The notes below the pieces were generated by a model. The model did not search any database, had not been told where the DNA came from, and was given only the letters and a program-made list of their open reading frames with translations. The position numbers were made by a program, and so were the translations under genes. DNA of 64,000 nt from Liminaster sp017519885 (lineage in GTDB: Bacteria; Bacteroidota; Bacteroidia; Bacteroidales; UBA3663), in assembly GCA_017519885.1 (NCBI GenBank), contig JAFWRO010000036.1, positions 78,150-142,149 of the forward strand. The letters are read 5' to 3'. Shown here in pieces: positions 25,231-33,764 of the stretch (positions within the stretch are counted from its first letter, which is position 1; each line of letters begins with the position of its first letter).

Positions 25231-26736
25231 ATGAGCACAAGACCTCAGCAGATGGCCAGCGGATCGTTCTGGAATGCGATGGAACGTTTCAGCACAATGG
25301 GCATCCAACTCATTTGTACGTTCATATTGGCACGTTTTCTGACGCCCAGTATGTTCGGACTGATGGGTATGCTTGTAGTCTTCACGCTCATTGGAAATAC
25401 CATCACTGAGTCGGGGTTTAGTCAAACATTGATCAACGAAAAGGAAGTGAGCAGGCAAACTTTGAGCACAGTATTCTGGACGAATATTGCTCTCTCCTTA
25501 CTCATCTATTTCATACTTTGGTTTGCTGCTCCCTACATAGCAGGTTTCTACCACGAGCCCATTCTTACCGATGTAAGCCGCGTCACGTTTCTGGTCATCC
25601 CACTTGGTGCATTAAGCATCATCCAGTTCACGCTTTGTAGTCGAGGCTTGGAGTTCCGCAAGATGTGCATCATCTCGATTACAGCCTCAATAATCAGTTG
25701 CATTATCGCCATCATTTGGGCTTGGCACACCCACAGCATATGGGCTCTTGTCGTTCAGAATGTGATGTCCTACGCACTTCGTGCCCTTGGCTTCTGGATT
25801 ACCACAAAATTTCGTCCGGCACTTACTTTTGCGAGCGATGAATTGCGACGACTCTTTGCATTTTCGCGCAACCTGCTCATCACAGGACTAATCGGCAACA
25901 TCTTCAACAATATCTACACGCTGCTTATCGGACGCTTTTATGGAGCAACACAAGCCGGCTACTTCGTGCAGGCCGATCGCATCCGTCTTGTCACCTCCAA
26001 CAGTATGACACAGGTGGTTCAAAGCGTCAGTTACCCCATTCTTTCGCAAATCAATAACTCCTCAAACCCTTCAAATCCTTCGAACTCTTCAAACCCTTCA
26101 AACTTCTCAAACCTTTACCATCCCTATCGTCGAATCATCCTCGTCACCCTCCTCTTTGTCGGTTTTCTGATGACCTTATTGATGAGTGTAGGCGAAGACC
26201 TTATGCAACTCCTTATGGGAAGTGCAGAATGGCGAGTGGCAGGACAATATCTGATGGCTTTGGGTGTTGTAGGTATCCTTTATCCGCTCCACGCTGTCAA
26301 TCAGAACATCCTGCTCGTCAAAAAGATGGGTCGTACTGTGCTTTGGATAGAAATTGCTCGTCGCGCGTTAATGATCGTGCTCATCGTTGCAGCCCTGCAA
26401 TTCGGAGTAGAGGTGTTTGTGTGGAGTTACGCACTCTATTCATTCCTACTCATCTTCCTCAACCTTTACGTCTGCGGTCGTCCTATCGGCTATAACCTTA
26501 TGGCCCAATTGCGTGACATCAGTCCCATCCTCATGGGTTTTCTCCTGATGATAGTCGTTGCTGAATGCAGCAATCACATCCTTTCAATGCAAAATCTTAT
26601 CCTGCGATTCACCATCACTCTCTCACTCACGCTAATCGTAGGACTCCTTTACTTCCATCGTCATCCATCGTTCCGCGAAGCACATGACTTGGCGACTCAG
26701 CTTCTGAAATCGAAGTATAATCAAATTAAGCCATAA
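25231..26736 (+). CDS. polysaccharide flippase (MOP superfamily, Wzx-like)
   Basis: The 501-residue membrane protein has about 12-14 hydrophobic segments and starts with the family pattern SGSFWNAMERFSTMGIQLIC. It fits lipopolysaccharide/teichuronic-type flippases that carry lipid-linked repeat units across the inner membrane. Near residues 272-292 there is an odd N/S/P/F-rich insert (SNPSNPSNSSNPSN), encoded by the complement of the AAGGTTCGAA repeat family. It falls about halfway through the protein, in what looks like a loop between the two six-helix bundles, so it may be tolerated. A bidirectional terminator lies 20 bases after the stop. Confidence 0.87.
   Translation: MSTRPQQMASGSFWNAMERFSTMGIQLICTFILARFLTPSMFGLMGMLVVFTLIGNTITESGFSQTLINEKEVSRQTLSTVFWTNIALSLLIYFILWFAAPYIAGFYHEPILTDVSRVTFLVIPLGALSIIQFTLCSRGLEFRKMCIISITASIISCIIAIIWAWHTHSIWALVVQNVMSYALRALGFWITTKFRPALTFASDELRRLFAFSRNLLITGLIGNIFNNIYTLLIGRFYGATQAGYFVQADRIRLVTSNSMTQVVQSVSYPILSQINNSSNPSNPSNSSNPSNFSNLYHPYRRIILVTLLFVGFLMTLLMSVGEDLMQLLMGSAEWRVAGQYLMALGVVGILYPLHAVNQNILLVKKMGRTVLWIEIARRALMIVLIVAALQFGVEVFVWSYALYSFLLIFLNLYVCGRPIGYNLMAQLRDISPILMGFLLMIVVAECSNHILSMQNLILRFTITLSLTLIVGLLYFHRHPSFREAHDLATQLLKSKYNQIKP
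26047..26118. repeat. in-frame TTCGAACCCTTCAAA-type repeat in the flippase gene
   Basis: Eight or so degenerate 9-base units (CTCAAACCCTT, CAAATCCTT, CGAACTCTT) stay in frame and encode SNPSNPSN-like peptide. They are the complement of the intergenic repeats at 10.39 and 18.74 kb. Confidence 0.85.
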
Positions 26737-26756
26737 ATGTTTAGAAAGAAAAAGAT

Positions 26757-26796
26757 AAAAGTATGACCAACCTTCGTCAAGATTGGTCACACTTTT
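26757..26796. terminator. bidirectional hairpin terminator
   Basis: AAAAGT-A-TGACCAA pairs with TTGGTCA-C-ACTTTT around a 12-base loop, giving A and T tracts on both sides. It lies between the converging flippase and fimbrillin-like genes. Confidence 0.75.
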
Positions 26797-26838
26797 GTAT
26801 TAATCGTAAATGCTGCTTGCTAAGCAATTGATGTCAAA

Positions 26839-27672
26839 TCAATAGCCATAATTGTTTGTTCCCGTCCAATCATCACTATACGAAAGAGGGAACGAAACGC
26901 CATCGGAGAAGAAGTATCCCGAGTAGAGGCTGATATAACCGGCTTGGACTGGGACTTGTTCAAATGTCTTGGCAGCAATTTCGTTGTTATTCGAACCTAA
27001 TGCCGTTAAAACGACATCACCGACATAACCTGATGCTGGAACGAAGGTGAACAAGTTGACCGAAAAAGTCTTTGTACCAGCATATTTTGAAACATCAATA
27101 GAAAAATTATAATCTGAATCATATTCAACACCAGACATTGTTTTTAGATCAAAAACTTTGCTAAGACCTGGGGCTTCGACAGCCATCTTTGATACCTCGG
27201 CTGGTATTTTGTCCAAAGTCTTCAACTGAACATTGGAGATAACCAAAGGCAGCGTAATATCTTCGACAGAAGTATTTTCATCAACTTCAATGGATAGATG
27301 ATATGCCCAAGTATAACTGAGGGCAGTACGGTCAGTGGGCCAAGTTACGGTCAAATCTGCAGTACTAAAGGAGGACCAAATCTGGTCGGCAGCGACAAAA
27401 TAAATGTCATGCGTTCCATATTCGAGCGGCATACCGAAAGCGGCAAGCGAATTCTTGATGCTCGTCGTAACCTTGTCACCGAGTTTGTCGATTACAAGAA
27501 GATTACCGGGTTCTTTAATAGCTCGGGTCATCGAGGTTTGTTCGACACCATCCAACTCAAGATTAAAAGTTACCACTTTGTTGTTGACTGACAGCTCTTC
27601 GTCCGAGTTTTGATAACATGAGGCAAGAGCTAATGACAGAAAAAGACTGGTTAATGCTAGAGTTTTTTTCAT
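26839..27672 (-). CDS. fimbrillin-like lipoprotein (FimB/Mfa-like)
   Basis: The 277-residue protein has a lipoprotein signal (LFLSLALASC, lipidated Cys near residue 19). It is built mostly of beta strands (VVTFNLELDG; DLTVTWPTDRTALSYTWAYH). The C-terminal part FEQVPVQAGYISLYSGYFF resembles the conserved end of FimA/FimB/Mfa-type fimbrillins. These are surface or pilus-anchor proteins. No other fimbrial gene is in the window, so it may be a stand-alone fimbrillin-like protein. The assignment is tentative. Confidence 0.55.
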   Translation of the reverse strand: MKKTLALTSLFLSLALASCYQNSDEELSVNNKVVTFNLELDGVEQTSMTRAIKEPGNLLVIDKLGDKVTTSIKNSLAAFGMPLEYGTHDIYFVAADQIWSSFSTADLTVTWPTDRTALSYTWAYHLSIEVDENTSVEDITLPLVISNVQLKTLDKIPAEVSKMAVEAPGLSKVFDLKTMSGVEYDSDYNFSIDVSKYAGTKTFSVNLFTFVPASGYVGDVVLTALGSNNNEIAAKTFEQVPVQAGYISLYSGYFFSDGVSFPLSYSDDWTGTNNYGY

Positions 27673-27799
27673 AATAAATTATTTTAAGGGTAATATTAGA
27701 ATGAATTAATGCATAAAGATAATCATTGTACAGATAATTAACTATTTTCAAAGATTTTAAGGATAAATTTGTTTTAGTAATATAAGAAAAGTATTTATC

Positions 27800-27867
27800 A
27801 AGGGGGAATAGAGCATTCCTTTCAATTCAAGAACTTATGAATAGTAGAAAATTTACTATTCCCCCTT
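27800..27867. repeat. 12-base perfect inverted repeat
   Basis: AAGGGGGAATAG (27800-27811) and CTATTCCCCCTT (27856-27867) are separated by 44 AT-rich bases, in the gap between the OmpA and fimbrillin-like genes. It could be a terminator-like hairpin, a protein-binding site or the ends of a tiny element. Confidence 0.6.
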
Positions 27868-27883
27868 AATGATACCATCAATA

Positions 27884-29017
27884 TTATTTCTTTTCAGCCT
27901 CCTTGATGTCGATGATCACGACGCGGTTGAGGTCATTCTCCTGGAAAGGCTGAACCTTGTCACCATAGGCACGGCTTTCGATACGTGAAGCTGGTACGCC
28001 ATACGAGCCTGTAAGCACATCAACGATGGTTTGGGCTCGACGCTCCGAAAGACGCTGGTTGTAGTTAGGATTACCCGTTTCACGGTCGGCATAGCCCTTC
28101 ACGAGAACGGTTCCAATCTCGTGGTCACGAATAAAGTTGCTCAGGCCACGCAACTTGGCATCTTCCGACGGACGGATTTCTGCATTGTCAAGGTCGAAGA
28201 ACACTTCGATATGAACTTCTTCGGCAGAATTATAGACAACGGCAGGAAGTGGTTCCGGTTGGGCGTTGGTTCCGGGATGGTTACCATTCCAAGGACAACG
28301 TGCCAGCGAAAGACCACAGACGTCGCAATACTTCGTGTCGCTGATGAGTTCTGAGCGATCGACATCGCGCGAACTACTTGGATGACCCCAGCAATACTTC
28401 AATCCCAGCATTGTGGTAAGCTGCCAATCGCGATGAGTATTCGATTTGCTGTTGAAGCGGTCCTTCAGGTTGTTGGCATCAAATTCGAGTTCTACAATCC
28501 AATTGCGGCTGATGTTGGCACCCACAATGGCACCCAGTCGCATATTGTAACTCTTCAGGCTACTGTGGCTATCGATCATTCGATCCTGGATGGGATATTT
28601 GGCTGCATCCTCAGCATCCCACGAATAGTTGAAACCGGCACCGGCAAGCAGAGAGAAATCGAGTAGATGTTCGGTATCCTCAAGGAAAAGATTAACGATA
28701 TTGAACGTAAGGTCAGCATCGATGGTGTAGTACTTGAAGTTCATCGTCTCATCGGCACTCTTGAATGCAGTCTTCGACCACAATCCTTGGAAATCGCCAC
28801 GGATACCCACTACCGGTGTCATCTGACGACCCAACTGAACTCCGAAGGCAGGAGCGATAAGCGAGCCGAAATCATAATTGGTAGGAACCCACTGTATTCC
28901 TCCCTTGATGCCACCGTACCAATAGGGGCTGGATTGATAATCCTGCACGATAAGCTTTTGAGCGGATACACACAAGGCACTGCTGAGCGCCAATGCGACT
29001 AAGAATAGTTTCTTCAT
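27884..29017 (-). CDS. OmpA family outer-membrane protein
   Basis: The 377-residue protein has a signal peptide (MKKLFLVALALSSALCVSA). An N-terminal beta-barrel-like domain with alternating aromatic strands covers about residues 30-210 (YWGGIKGGIQWVPTNYDFG-like). A short cysteine-containing link (YCDVCGLSLARCPW) follows, then an OmpA C-terminal peptidoglycan-binding domain (about 265-375; NYNQRLSERRAQTIVDVL). I start at 29017 because the codons upstream do not form a signal. It should anchor the outer membrane to peptidoglycan. The CxxC-CxxW link is unusual for a barrel-OmpA junction. Confidence 0.88.
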   Translation of the reverse strand: MKKLFLVALALSSALCVSAQKLIVQDYQSSPYWYGGIKGGIQWVPTNYDFGSLIAPAFGVQLGRQMTPVVGIRGDFQGLWSKTAFKSADETMNFKYYTIDADLTFNIVNLFLEDTEHLLDFSLLAGAGFNYSWDAEDAAKYPIQDRMIDSHSSLKSYNMRLGAIVGANISRNWIVELEFDANNLKDRFNSKSNTHRDWQLTTMLGLKYCWGHPSSSRDVDRSELISDTKYCDVCGLSLARCPWNGNHPGTNAQPEPLPAVVYNSAEEVHIEVFFDLDNAEIRPSEDAKLRGLSNFIRDHEIGTVLVKGYADRETGNPNYNQRLSERRAQTIVDVLTGSYGVPASRIESRAYGDKVQPFQENDLNRVVIIDIKEAEKK

Positions 29018-29052
29018 GATGATTAATGTTAGTGATGTGTTATATTTATTTG

Positions 29053-29060
29053 CAAATATA
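29053..29060 (-). promoter_or_regulatory. -7 element of a probable ompA-like gene promoter
   Basis: TATATTTG on the minus strand, 35 bases upstream of the start. No clear TTTG was found 19-21 bases further up. Confidence 0.45.
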
Positions 29061-29163
29061 GGATATTTTGTCTTAGGAAATGATAATTTCATGAAAATAA
29101 TTATTTGACCGAATCATTGGCAAGAATCACAGAGAGAAATCTGCAAACCCGACTTTGCACAAA

Positions 29164-29637
29164 TCAGTCATGATGGTAGGGCTCACCTCGAATAATGGTA
29201 AAGGCACGATAGAGCTGCTCTACCAGGAAAAGCCGTACCATCTGATGGGAGAATGTCATCTTCGAAAGCGAAATCTTCTGCTGTGCGGCTTCGTAGATGC
29301 GATCCGAGAAGCCGTAAGGCCCACCGATGAGCAGCACAAGGCGTTTAGGAACCGTCTGCAGCTTCTGCTCCATCCATTGGCTGAATTCCCGACTGGTCAT
29401 CTCTCGTCCACGTTCGTCGAGCAGAACAAGTACATCGCCCGGCTGAAGACGCTCCAGCACCTGGTCGGCCTCGCGTTCCTTCTGCTGTTCCTGACTCAGG
29501 TTCTTGGTGTTCTTCAGGTCGGGTATCTCCTCAATCTGCGTCGGCACATAGTGCGTCAGGCGCTGCACGTATTCATTGATGAGCGCAGGATAAACCGTTC
29601 CCGTTGTCCTACCTGTGAAGATGATCTGTAGTTTCAA
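29164..29637 (-). CDS. rlmH: 23S rRNA (pseudouridine-1915 N3)-methyltransferase
   Basis: The 157-residue protein matches the small SPOUT methyltransferase RlmH: LLDERGREMTSREFSQWM, the SAM-binding knot LLIGGPYGFSDRIYEAAQ, and the C-terminal HQMVRLFLVEQLYRAFTIIRGEPYHH. It methylates helix 69 of 23S rRNA. Length is typical. It is read toward the OmpA gene and follows the AsmA-like gene across an AT-rich repeat. Confidence 0.95.
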   Translation of the reverse strand: MKLQIIFTGRTTGTVYPALINEYVQRLTHYVPTQIEEIPDLKNTKNLSQEQQKEREADQVLERLQPGDVLVLLDERGREMTSREFSQWMEQKLQTVPKRLVLLIGGPYGFSDRIYEAAQQKISLSKMTFSHQMVRLFLVEQLYRAFTIIRGEPYHHD

Positions 29638-29677
29638 ATTATCAATTGTTAATTGTTAATTATTAATTGTTAATTGA
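29638..29677. repeat. AT-rich dispersed repeat
   Basis: ATTGTTAATTGTTAATTATT units fill the 42-base gap between rlmH and the AsmA-like gene. Confidence 0.8.
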
Positions 29678-29679
29678 AA

Positions 29680-31497
29680 CTATTCATCATCAAGCAGATC
29701 ATTCGAGATCGAATCGATTTCGATGTCGTCGAGGTTACGGGCGTCTTGTTTAAGGATGTCAGCACCAGTCGATTTATTTCGATTGCGACGGAACGGCGAA
29801 GTGCAGACCTTCACGATGAACTTGCCCATCGTGCGGAAAAGCACACGCTTGTAGCTGAACTTGGGGTCTTCGATGTCGCCCTTTACGGGAAGATTGATGT
29901 CGAGCACATCGTCTTTGTCCGTGAGGATATAGACACCCGTGCGGAAAGGAATGTTCATTTCCGACTGCACGCCACGACGTTTCTTCTCAACCTTCGGATT
30001 GCGCACGATGATGTGGTTCTGTCCAAGCAGACGTCCGTCCTTTGTGTCGTACATCAGATTGGCCGACAGGATGCCGCTCGAGACCTCATTGCCGAACATC
30101 TGCACGGTATAGGGTGAGAAGTCCTTGACTTCGATTTTCTCTGCCTGAACCACCATATGCATATCACGCTGATCGAGCGTGCGTCCATCGTACCAGAACC
30201 TCAGATGTCCCTCGCGTCCCAACTGCGCATCGGCCGTGATATGATTGATGCCGTGGAGCGAGAAGTTGGGTGCCTTGATATTGACGTTCGACAGTTCATA
30301 CACAAACGGTTCGCCAATCAGCGACTCGTCGCGATAACTGAGTCGTGCCGAATCGATAAGTAGGGAATCAATCTGGAGATGCTGTCTGCGAATCAGTCCA
30401 TTGTATTCGACCGACGACTCTTCGGCAAGCGCTGCCAGAGAATCGGCATTCTGAATGTATTCTGAATAGTCGATGCCCTGCTCGGCAAGGCGTATCGAAT
30501 CGCGTTCGGCCCAGATCTTCTCAGCCTTGAGGATAAGACGTGAGAAGTTGTCGAGACTATCCTTGTCGTACTGGATTCGAATATAAGGACGTTCGAAATG
30601 CACACGGCTCAAGTTGATGCGATTGGCAGGCAGGTCCATGTCGCGCACATCGATGGACACCGTGTCGCATCGCACCATGGCCTTTCCCTCTTCGTCGAAG
30701 ACGTTCAGGTTCTTGATGCCCGCTGTGCCTCTAAGCGAAAAGTCGAGCAGGTGTGCCACGCTGCCCTGCATCAGAAGGTCGAGGTTGATGAAGCCCTGTA
30801 TGTCACCCAGATAAATGCTTTGGCGCAAATAGGGAAGCAATCCCTTCATGTTGAACCCGTCGACCTTGAAGACCATGCTGTAAAGCTTGTGCTTGTCGTC
30901 GTAGTCGACCATCGTCTTCAGCGTGCCGCCTTCAGTGAAATTCAGGCTGATGCCCACCGAAGTATTGATGTCACGCAGGTCGATGCCGGGAATGAAGAGC
31001 TGGAAGTCATTGAGGCTGAACTCGCTGCCCACCAGCGAATCCTTGTAGTGAATATAGCTGTTGTGGATATTGATGTCCTTGATCACCAGGGGCAGAGGTT
31101 CGGTACTGTCGTCGAGCGCAAGACGTTCGATGATGTCCGAGAAATTGAAGACCGTATCGCGTTGCAGGATGTCCACCTTGAGTTCGTCGGCCTCGAGTTC
31201 GTCGAGCATATAGGTGCGCAGGAATACGCGAGGCACATTCAGATGCGTCCTGATCTGCTTGGCGCTCAGGAAACGCGTCGTGTCATCCTTCTCTGCGATG
31301 AACAGCGAATCGACACTAAGGCTTCCCGTGAAGCCGTTGAGCCTGACAGTTCCGACCTGTACCCTGCGCCCAAGCAGTTCGGCACCGTGGGTATTCAGGT
31401 AGTTACGGATGTATGAGCCGCCTCCGAACGTGATGACCGTTGAAATCAAAACGATGATGCCAAGGATAATGGCAAGAATCTTCAGGAATTTGGACAT
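29680..31497 (-). CDS. AsmA-like / DUF748-type envelope protein
   Basis: The 605-residue protein has one N-terminal membrane anchor (FLKILAIILGIIVLISTVIT). It then shows long repeated beta-strand segments typical of AsmA/TamB-like lipid-transfer proteins (GRRVQVGTVRLNGFTGSLSV; LELGREGHLRFWYDGRT-like). The last ~90 residues include DDVLDINLPVKGDIEDPKFS, a conserved AsmA/DUF748 C-terminal pattern. It probably bridges the periplasm and helps lipid movement or outer-membrane assembly. A family-level call only. Confidence 0.72.
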   Translation of the reverse strand: MSKFLKILAIILGIIVLISTVITFGGGSYIRNYLNTHGAELLGRRVQVGTVRLNGFTGSLSVDSLFIAEKDDTTRFLSAKQIRTHLNVPRVFLRTYMLDELEADELKVDILQRDTVFNFSDIIERLALDDSTEPLPLVIKDINIHNSYIHYKDSLVGSEFSLNDFQLFIPGIDLRDINTSVGISLNFTEGGTLKTMVDYDDKHKLYSMVFKVDGFNMKGLLPYLRQSIYLGDIQGFINLDLLMQGSVAHLLDFSLRGTAGIKNLNVFDEEGKAMVRCDTVSIDVRDMDLPANRINLSRVHFERPYIRIQYDKDSLDNFSRLILKAEKIWAERDSIRLAEQGIDYSEYIQNADSLAALAEESSVEYNGLIRRQHLQIDSLLIDSARLSYRDESLIGEPFVYELSNVNIKAPNFSLHGINHITADAQLGREGHLRFWYDGRTLDQRDMHMVVQAEKIEVKDFSPYTVQMFGNEVSSGILSANLMYDTKDGRLLGQNHIIVRNPKVEKKRRGVQSEMNIPFRTGVYILTDKDDVLDINLPVKGDIEDPKFSYKRVLFRTMGKFIVKVCTSPFRRNRNKSTGADILKQDARNLDDIEIDSISNDLLDDE

Positions 31498-31558
31498 CTT
31501 TCTATTGATTTAAGGATTACGTGAAATATAGTTTACGCAATACGGTATATAGCGGACA

Positions 31559-33589
31559 CTACACCGTTTCCTGTGCTGGAGCAACGAAGATCTTGAAAAG
31601 TTCAATGTCGCCTACCGAGCCATTCACGACGACACGGTCGCCCGGCTTGAAGCTCTCGGTGGCTTTGGGGTTGTTGACGTTGCCCGTGTCACGCAGAATG
31701 CGAATGACGCTCACACCCGTCTTGTTGCGAAGATCCAGGTCGCGCAACGATTGTCCCAATGCCGATGAATTTTCGGGTATGGTAACCTCGCCGAAATGTA
31801 TGCCTTCAAAATCTTCATCCGCTTCCTGTGCCTTCTTTCTCTCGGCACGCTTGCCCTGTCGCATGGCGATTTCTCGGGCCGAAAGATTGGTGAGGAAATT
31901 CTCTTCAAGCAGATGCGAACGTTCCTGAATCTTCGACGACCTCGTGATGAAGAAGAAGACAGCTATGCCCATGGCAAGGACGATACCGATGGTGGCATCG
32001 AAGATCTTACCGATGCACGATGTTATGATGGCAAGGACGAGGACGATACGGAAGGCATTGAAGACGATGAGCAGACCACGTGTGAACATGCTGCCCTTTT
32101 CCCACAGCAGCCCTGCGTCCTTGTTGCGCTTGTCCTTGTTGACAATCTGGTAAAGCAGAGGTGAAAGCACGGTGAACAGCAGGCCAAGGCTGACGAGTCG
32201 GCCTATCCAGAGATGCGGTTCGCTGAAGACGGTGGCAACACCATCGTTGACAAACGTTGCAATCCTGTCGCTGAGCAGAGTGAAATAGAGCGTGGCAATG
32301 AAGACGCTGACAATCGTATAGATGACCACTGGCAGGATAGCCTTGCCAAGATAACGCTGCGTCAGGGAAGCTTCCTTCTGCGTGCTGCGGCTATGTCCGT
32401 AGGCATCGAGCATTAGTTTCCAGCGACGTGGAAGTATCTTGTCAACGCGCTCGTAGGCAGGTTCAGCCAGGCGGATGGTATAGGGCGTCAGGAAGGTGGT
32501 GATGACCGAAACGGCCACGATGACCGGATAGAGGAAAGGTTCGGTCACGCCCTTGTCAGTACCGAAGTTGGCGATGATGAATGCGAATTCTCCGACCTGT
32601 GTCAACGAGAATGCAGCCTGCATAGCGGTCTTCAATGGTTGTCCCGAAAGCACCACGCCAAGCGATGCGAAGATGACCTGTCCGCAGATCACGAGCAGCG
32701 TGATGAGCGAGATGGGGAGCCAGTATTTCAAGAGCAACGCAGGGTCAATCATCATACCCACCGACACGAAGAAGACGGCACCGAACATATTCTTGATGGG
32801 CGAAAGCAGATGTTCGATTTTCTCAGCCTCGACGGTTTCGGCAAGGATGCTGCCCATAACGAATGCACCGAGCGCCGAACTGAAGCCTGCGCCTTCGGCC
32901 AGGAGCACCATACCCAGGCAGAGACCCAGCGCCACGATGGTGAGCGTCTCGTCGTTGAGATGCTGCTTGCAGACGCGCAACAAGGTCGGGATAAGGAAGA
33001 GGCCCGCAGCAAACCAGAAGAGCAGGTATGCGGCCAGCTTGCCTACCTCCCACGCCATCTCCGAACCGTCGAACGACTGATTGACGGCCAACGAGGCCAG
33101 AAGCACCATCAGCACGACGGCAAAGAGGTCTTCGACCACAAGGATACCGAAACATATGTTTGCAAACTTCTGCTGACGAAGACCCAGGTCATCGAGCGCC
33201 TTGAAGACAATCGTCGTCGACGACATGCAGAGCATACCGCCGAGGAAGAGCGAATTCATCTGGTCCCATCCCATAGCGCGACCGAGAAGGAATCCGCACG
33301 ACATCATGCCCACCACGATTGTAAAGCAGCCGATGAGCGCCGTAGTGCCCATCTTCACAAGTTTCTTGTACGAGAACTCAAGACCAAGGGAGAACAGCAG
33401 GAAGATGACGCCAATCTCGCCCCAGATCTTCACGCTTTCCTCATCGCTGACCCAACTGGAGCCGAAAACGTAAGGGCCCACCAGCAGACCGGCCACAATG
33501 TAGCCGAGCACTACAGGTTGTTTCAGAAACTTGCACACCAGGCTCGTGAAGCCTGCTGTCAGCATGATTATACCAAGATCATGAATCAT
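31559..33589 (-). CDS. CPA2 cation:proton antiporter with TrkA-C domain
   Basis: The 676-residue membrane protein has the KefB/GerN-type exchanger domain (about residues 1-390; IIMLTAGFTSLVCKFLKQPVVLGYIVAGLLVG-like start, GVIFLLFSLGLEFSYKKL, ALGAFVMGSILAE). Extra membrane segments follow (~430-560). The end is an RCK_C/TrkA-C domain (about 595-670; SALGQSLRDLDLRNKTGVSVIRI then FKPGDRVVVNGS). It should exchange K+ or Na+ for H+ and be gated by a ligand bound to the TrkA-C domain. No TrkA-N domain is visible. Confidence 0.88.
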   Translation of the reverse strand: MIHDLGIIMLTAGFTSLVCKFLKQPVVLGYIVAGLLVGPYVFGSSWVSDEESVKIWGEIGVIFLLFSLGLEFSYKKLVKMGTTALIGCFTIVVGMMSCGFLLGRAMGWDQMNSLFLGGMLCMSSTTIVFKALDDLGLRQQKFANICFGILVVEDLFAVVLMVLLASLAVNQSFDGSEMAWEVGKLAAYLLFWFAAGLFLIPTLLRVCKQHLNDETLTIVALGLCLGMVLLAEGAGFSSALGAFVMGSILAETVEAEKIEHLLSPIKNMFGAVFFVSVGMMIDPALLLKYWLPISLITLLVICGQVIFASLGVVLSGQPLKTAMQAAFSLTQVGEFAFIIANFGTDKGVTEPFLYPVIVAVSVITTFLTPYTIRLAEPAYERVDKILPRRWKLMLDAYGHSRSTQKEASLTQRYLGKAILPVVIYTIVSVFIATLYFTLLSDRIATFVNDGVATVFSEPHLWIGRLVSLGLLFTVLSPLLYQIVNKDKRNKDAGLLWEKGSMFTRGLLIVFNAFRIVLVLAIITSCIGKIFDATIGIVLAMGIAVFFFITRSSKIQERSHLLEENFLTNLSAREIAMRQGKRAERKKAQEADEDFEGIHFGEVTIPENSSALGQSLRDLDLRNKTGVSVIRILRDTGNVNNPKATESFKPGDRVVVNGSVGDIELFKIFVAPAQETV

Positions 33590-33673
33590 AAATATATATA
33601 TTTATGGATATTAAGGGATATTTGGGGATATTTAGGGACATTGCCTTCGCCTTGTTGAATTATGGCCAAACAG

Positions 33674-33707
33674 GAATTGTTAATTATTAATTGTTAATTG
33701 TCAATTT
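33674..33707. repeat. AT-rich dispersed repeat
   Basis: GAATTGTTAATTATTAATTG and following units, between lon and the antiporter gene. Confidence 0.8.
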
Positions 33708-33715
33708 AACATTCG

Positions 33716-33763
33716 TCCCTTAAAATCCCTTAGAATCCCTTAAAATCCCTTAGAATCCCTTAG
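33716..33763. repeat. tandem 10-base repeat TCCCTTAAAA/TCCCTTAGAA
   Basis: Five units of CCCTTAAAAT or CCCTTAGAAT alternate directly after the lon stop. A related series GGGATATTTG / GGATATTTAGG lies at 33604-33642 before the antiporter start. Confidence 0.8.
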
Positions 33764-33764
33764 T

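Noticed and set aside
32639..33658. Open frame of 339 codons on the plus strand opposite the antiporter gene
   Set aside because: Composition is H/E/D/R-rich with no domain; the antiporter on the other strand has clear membrane segments and motifs.
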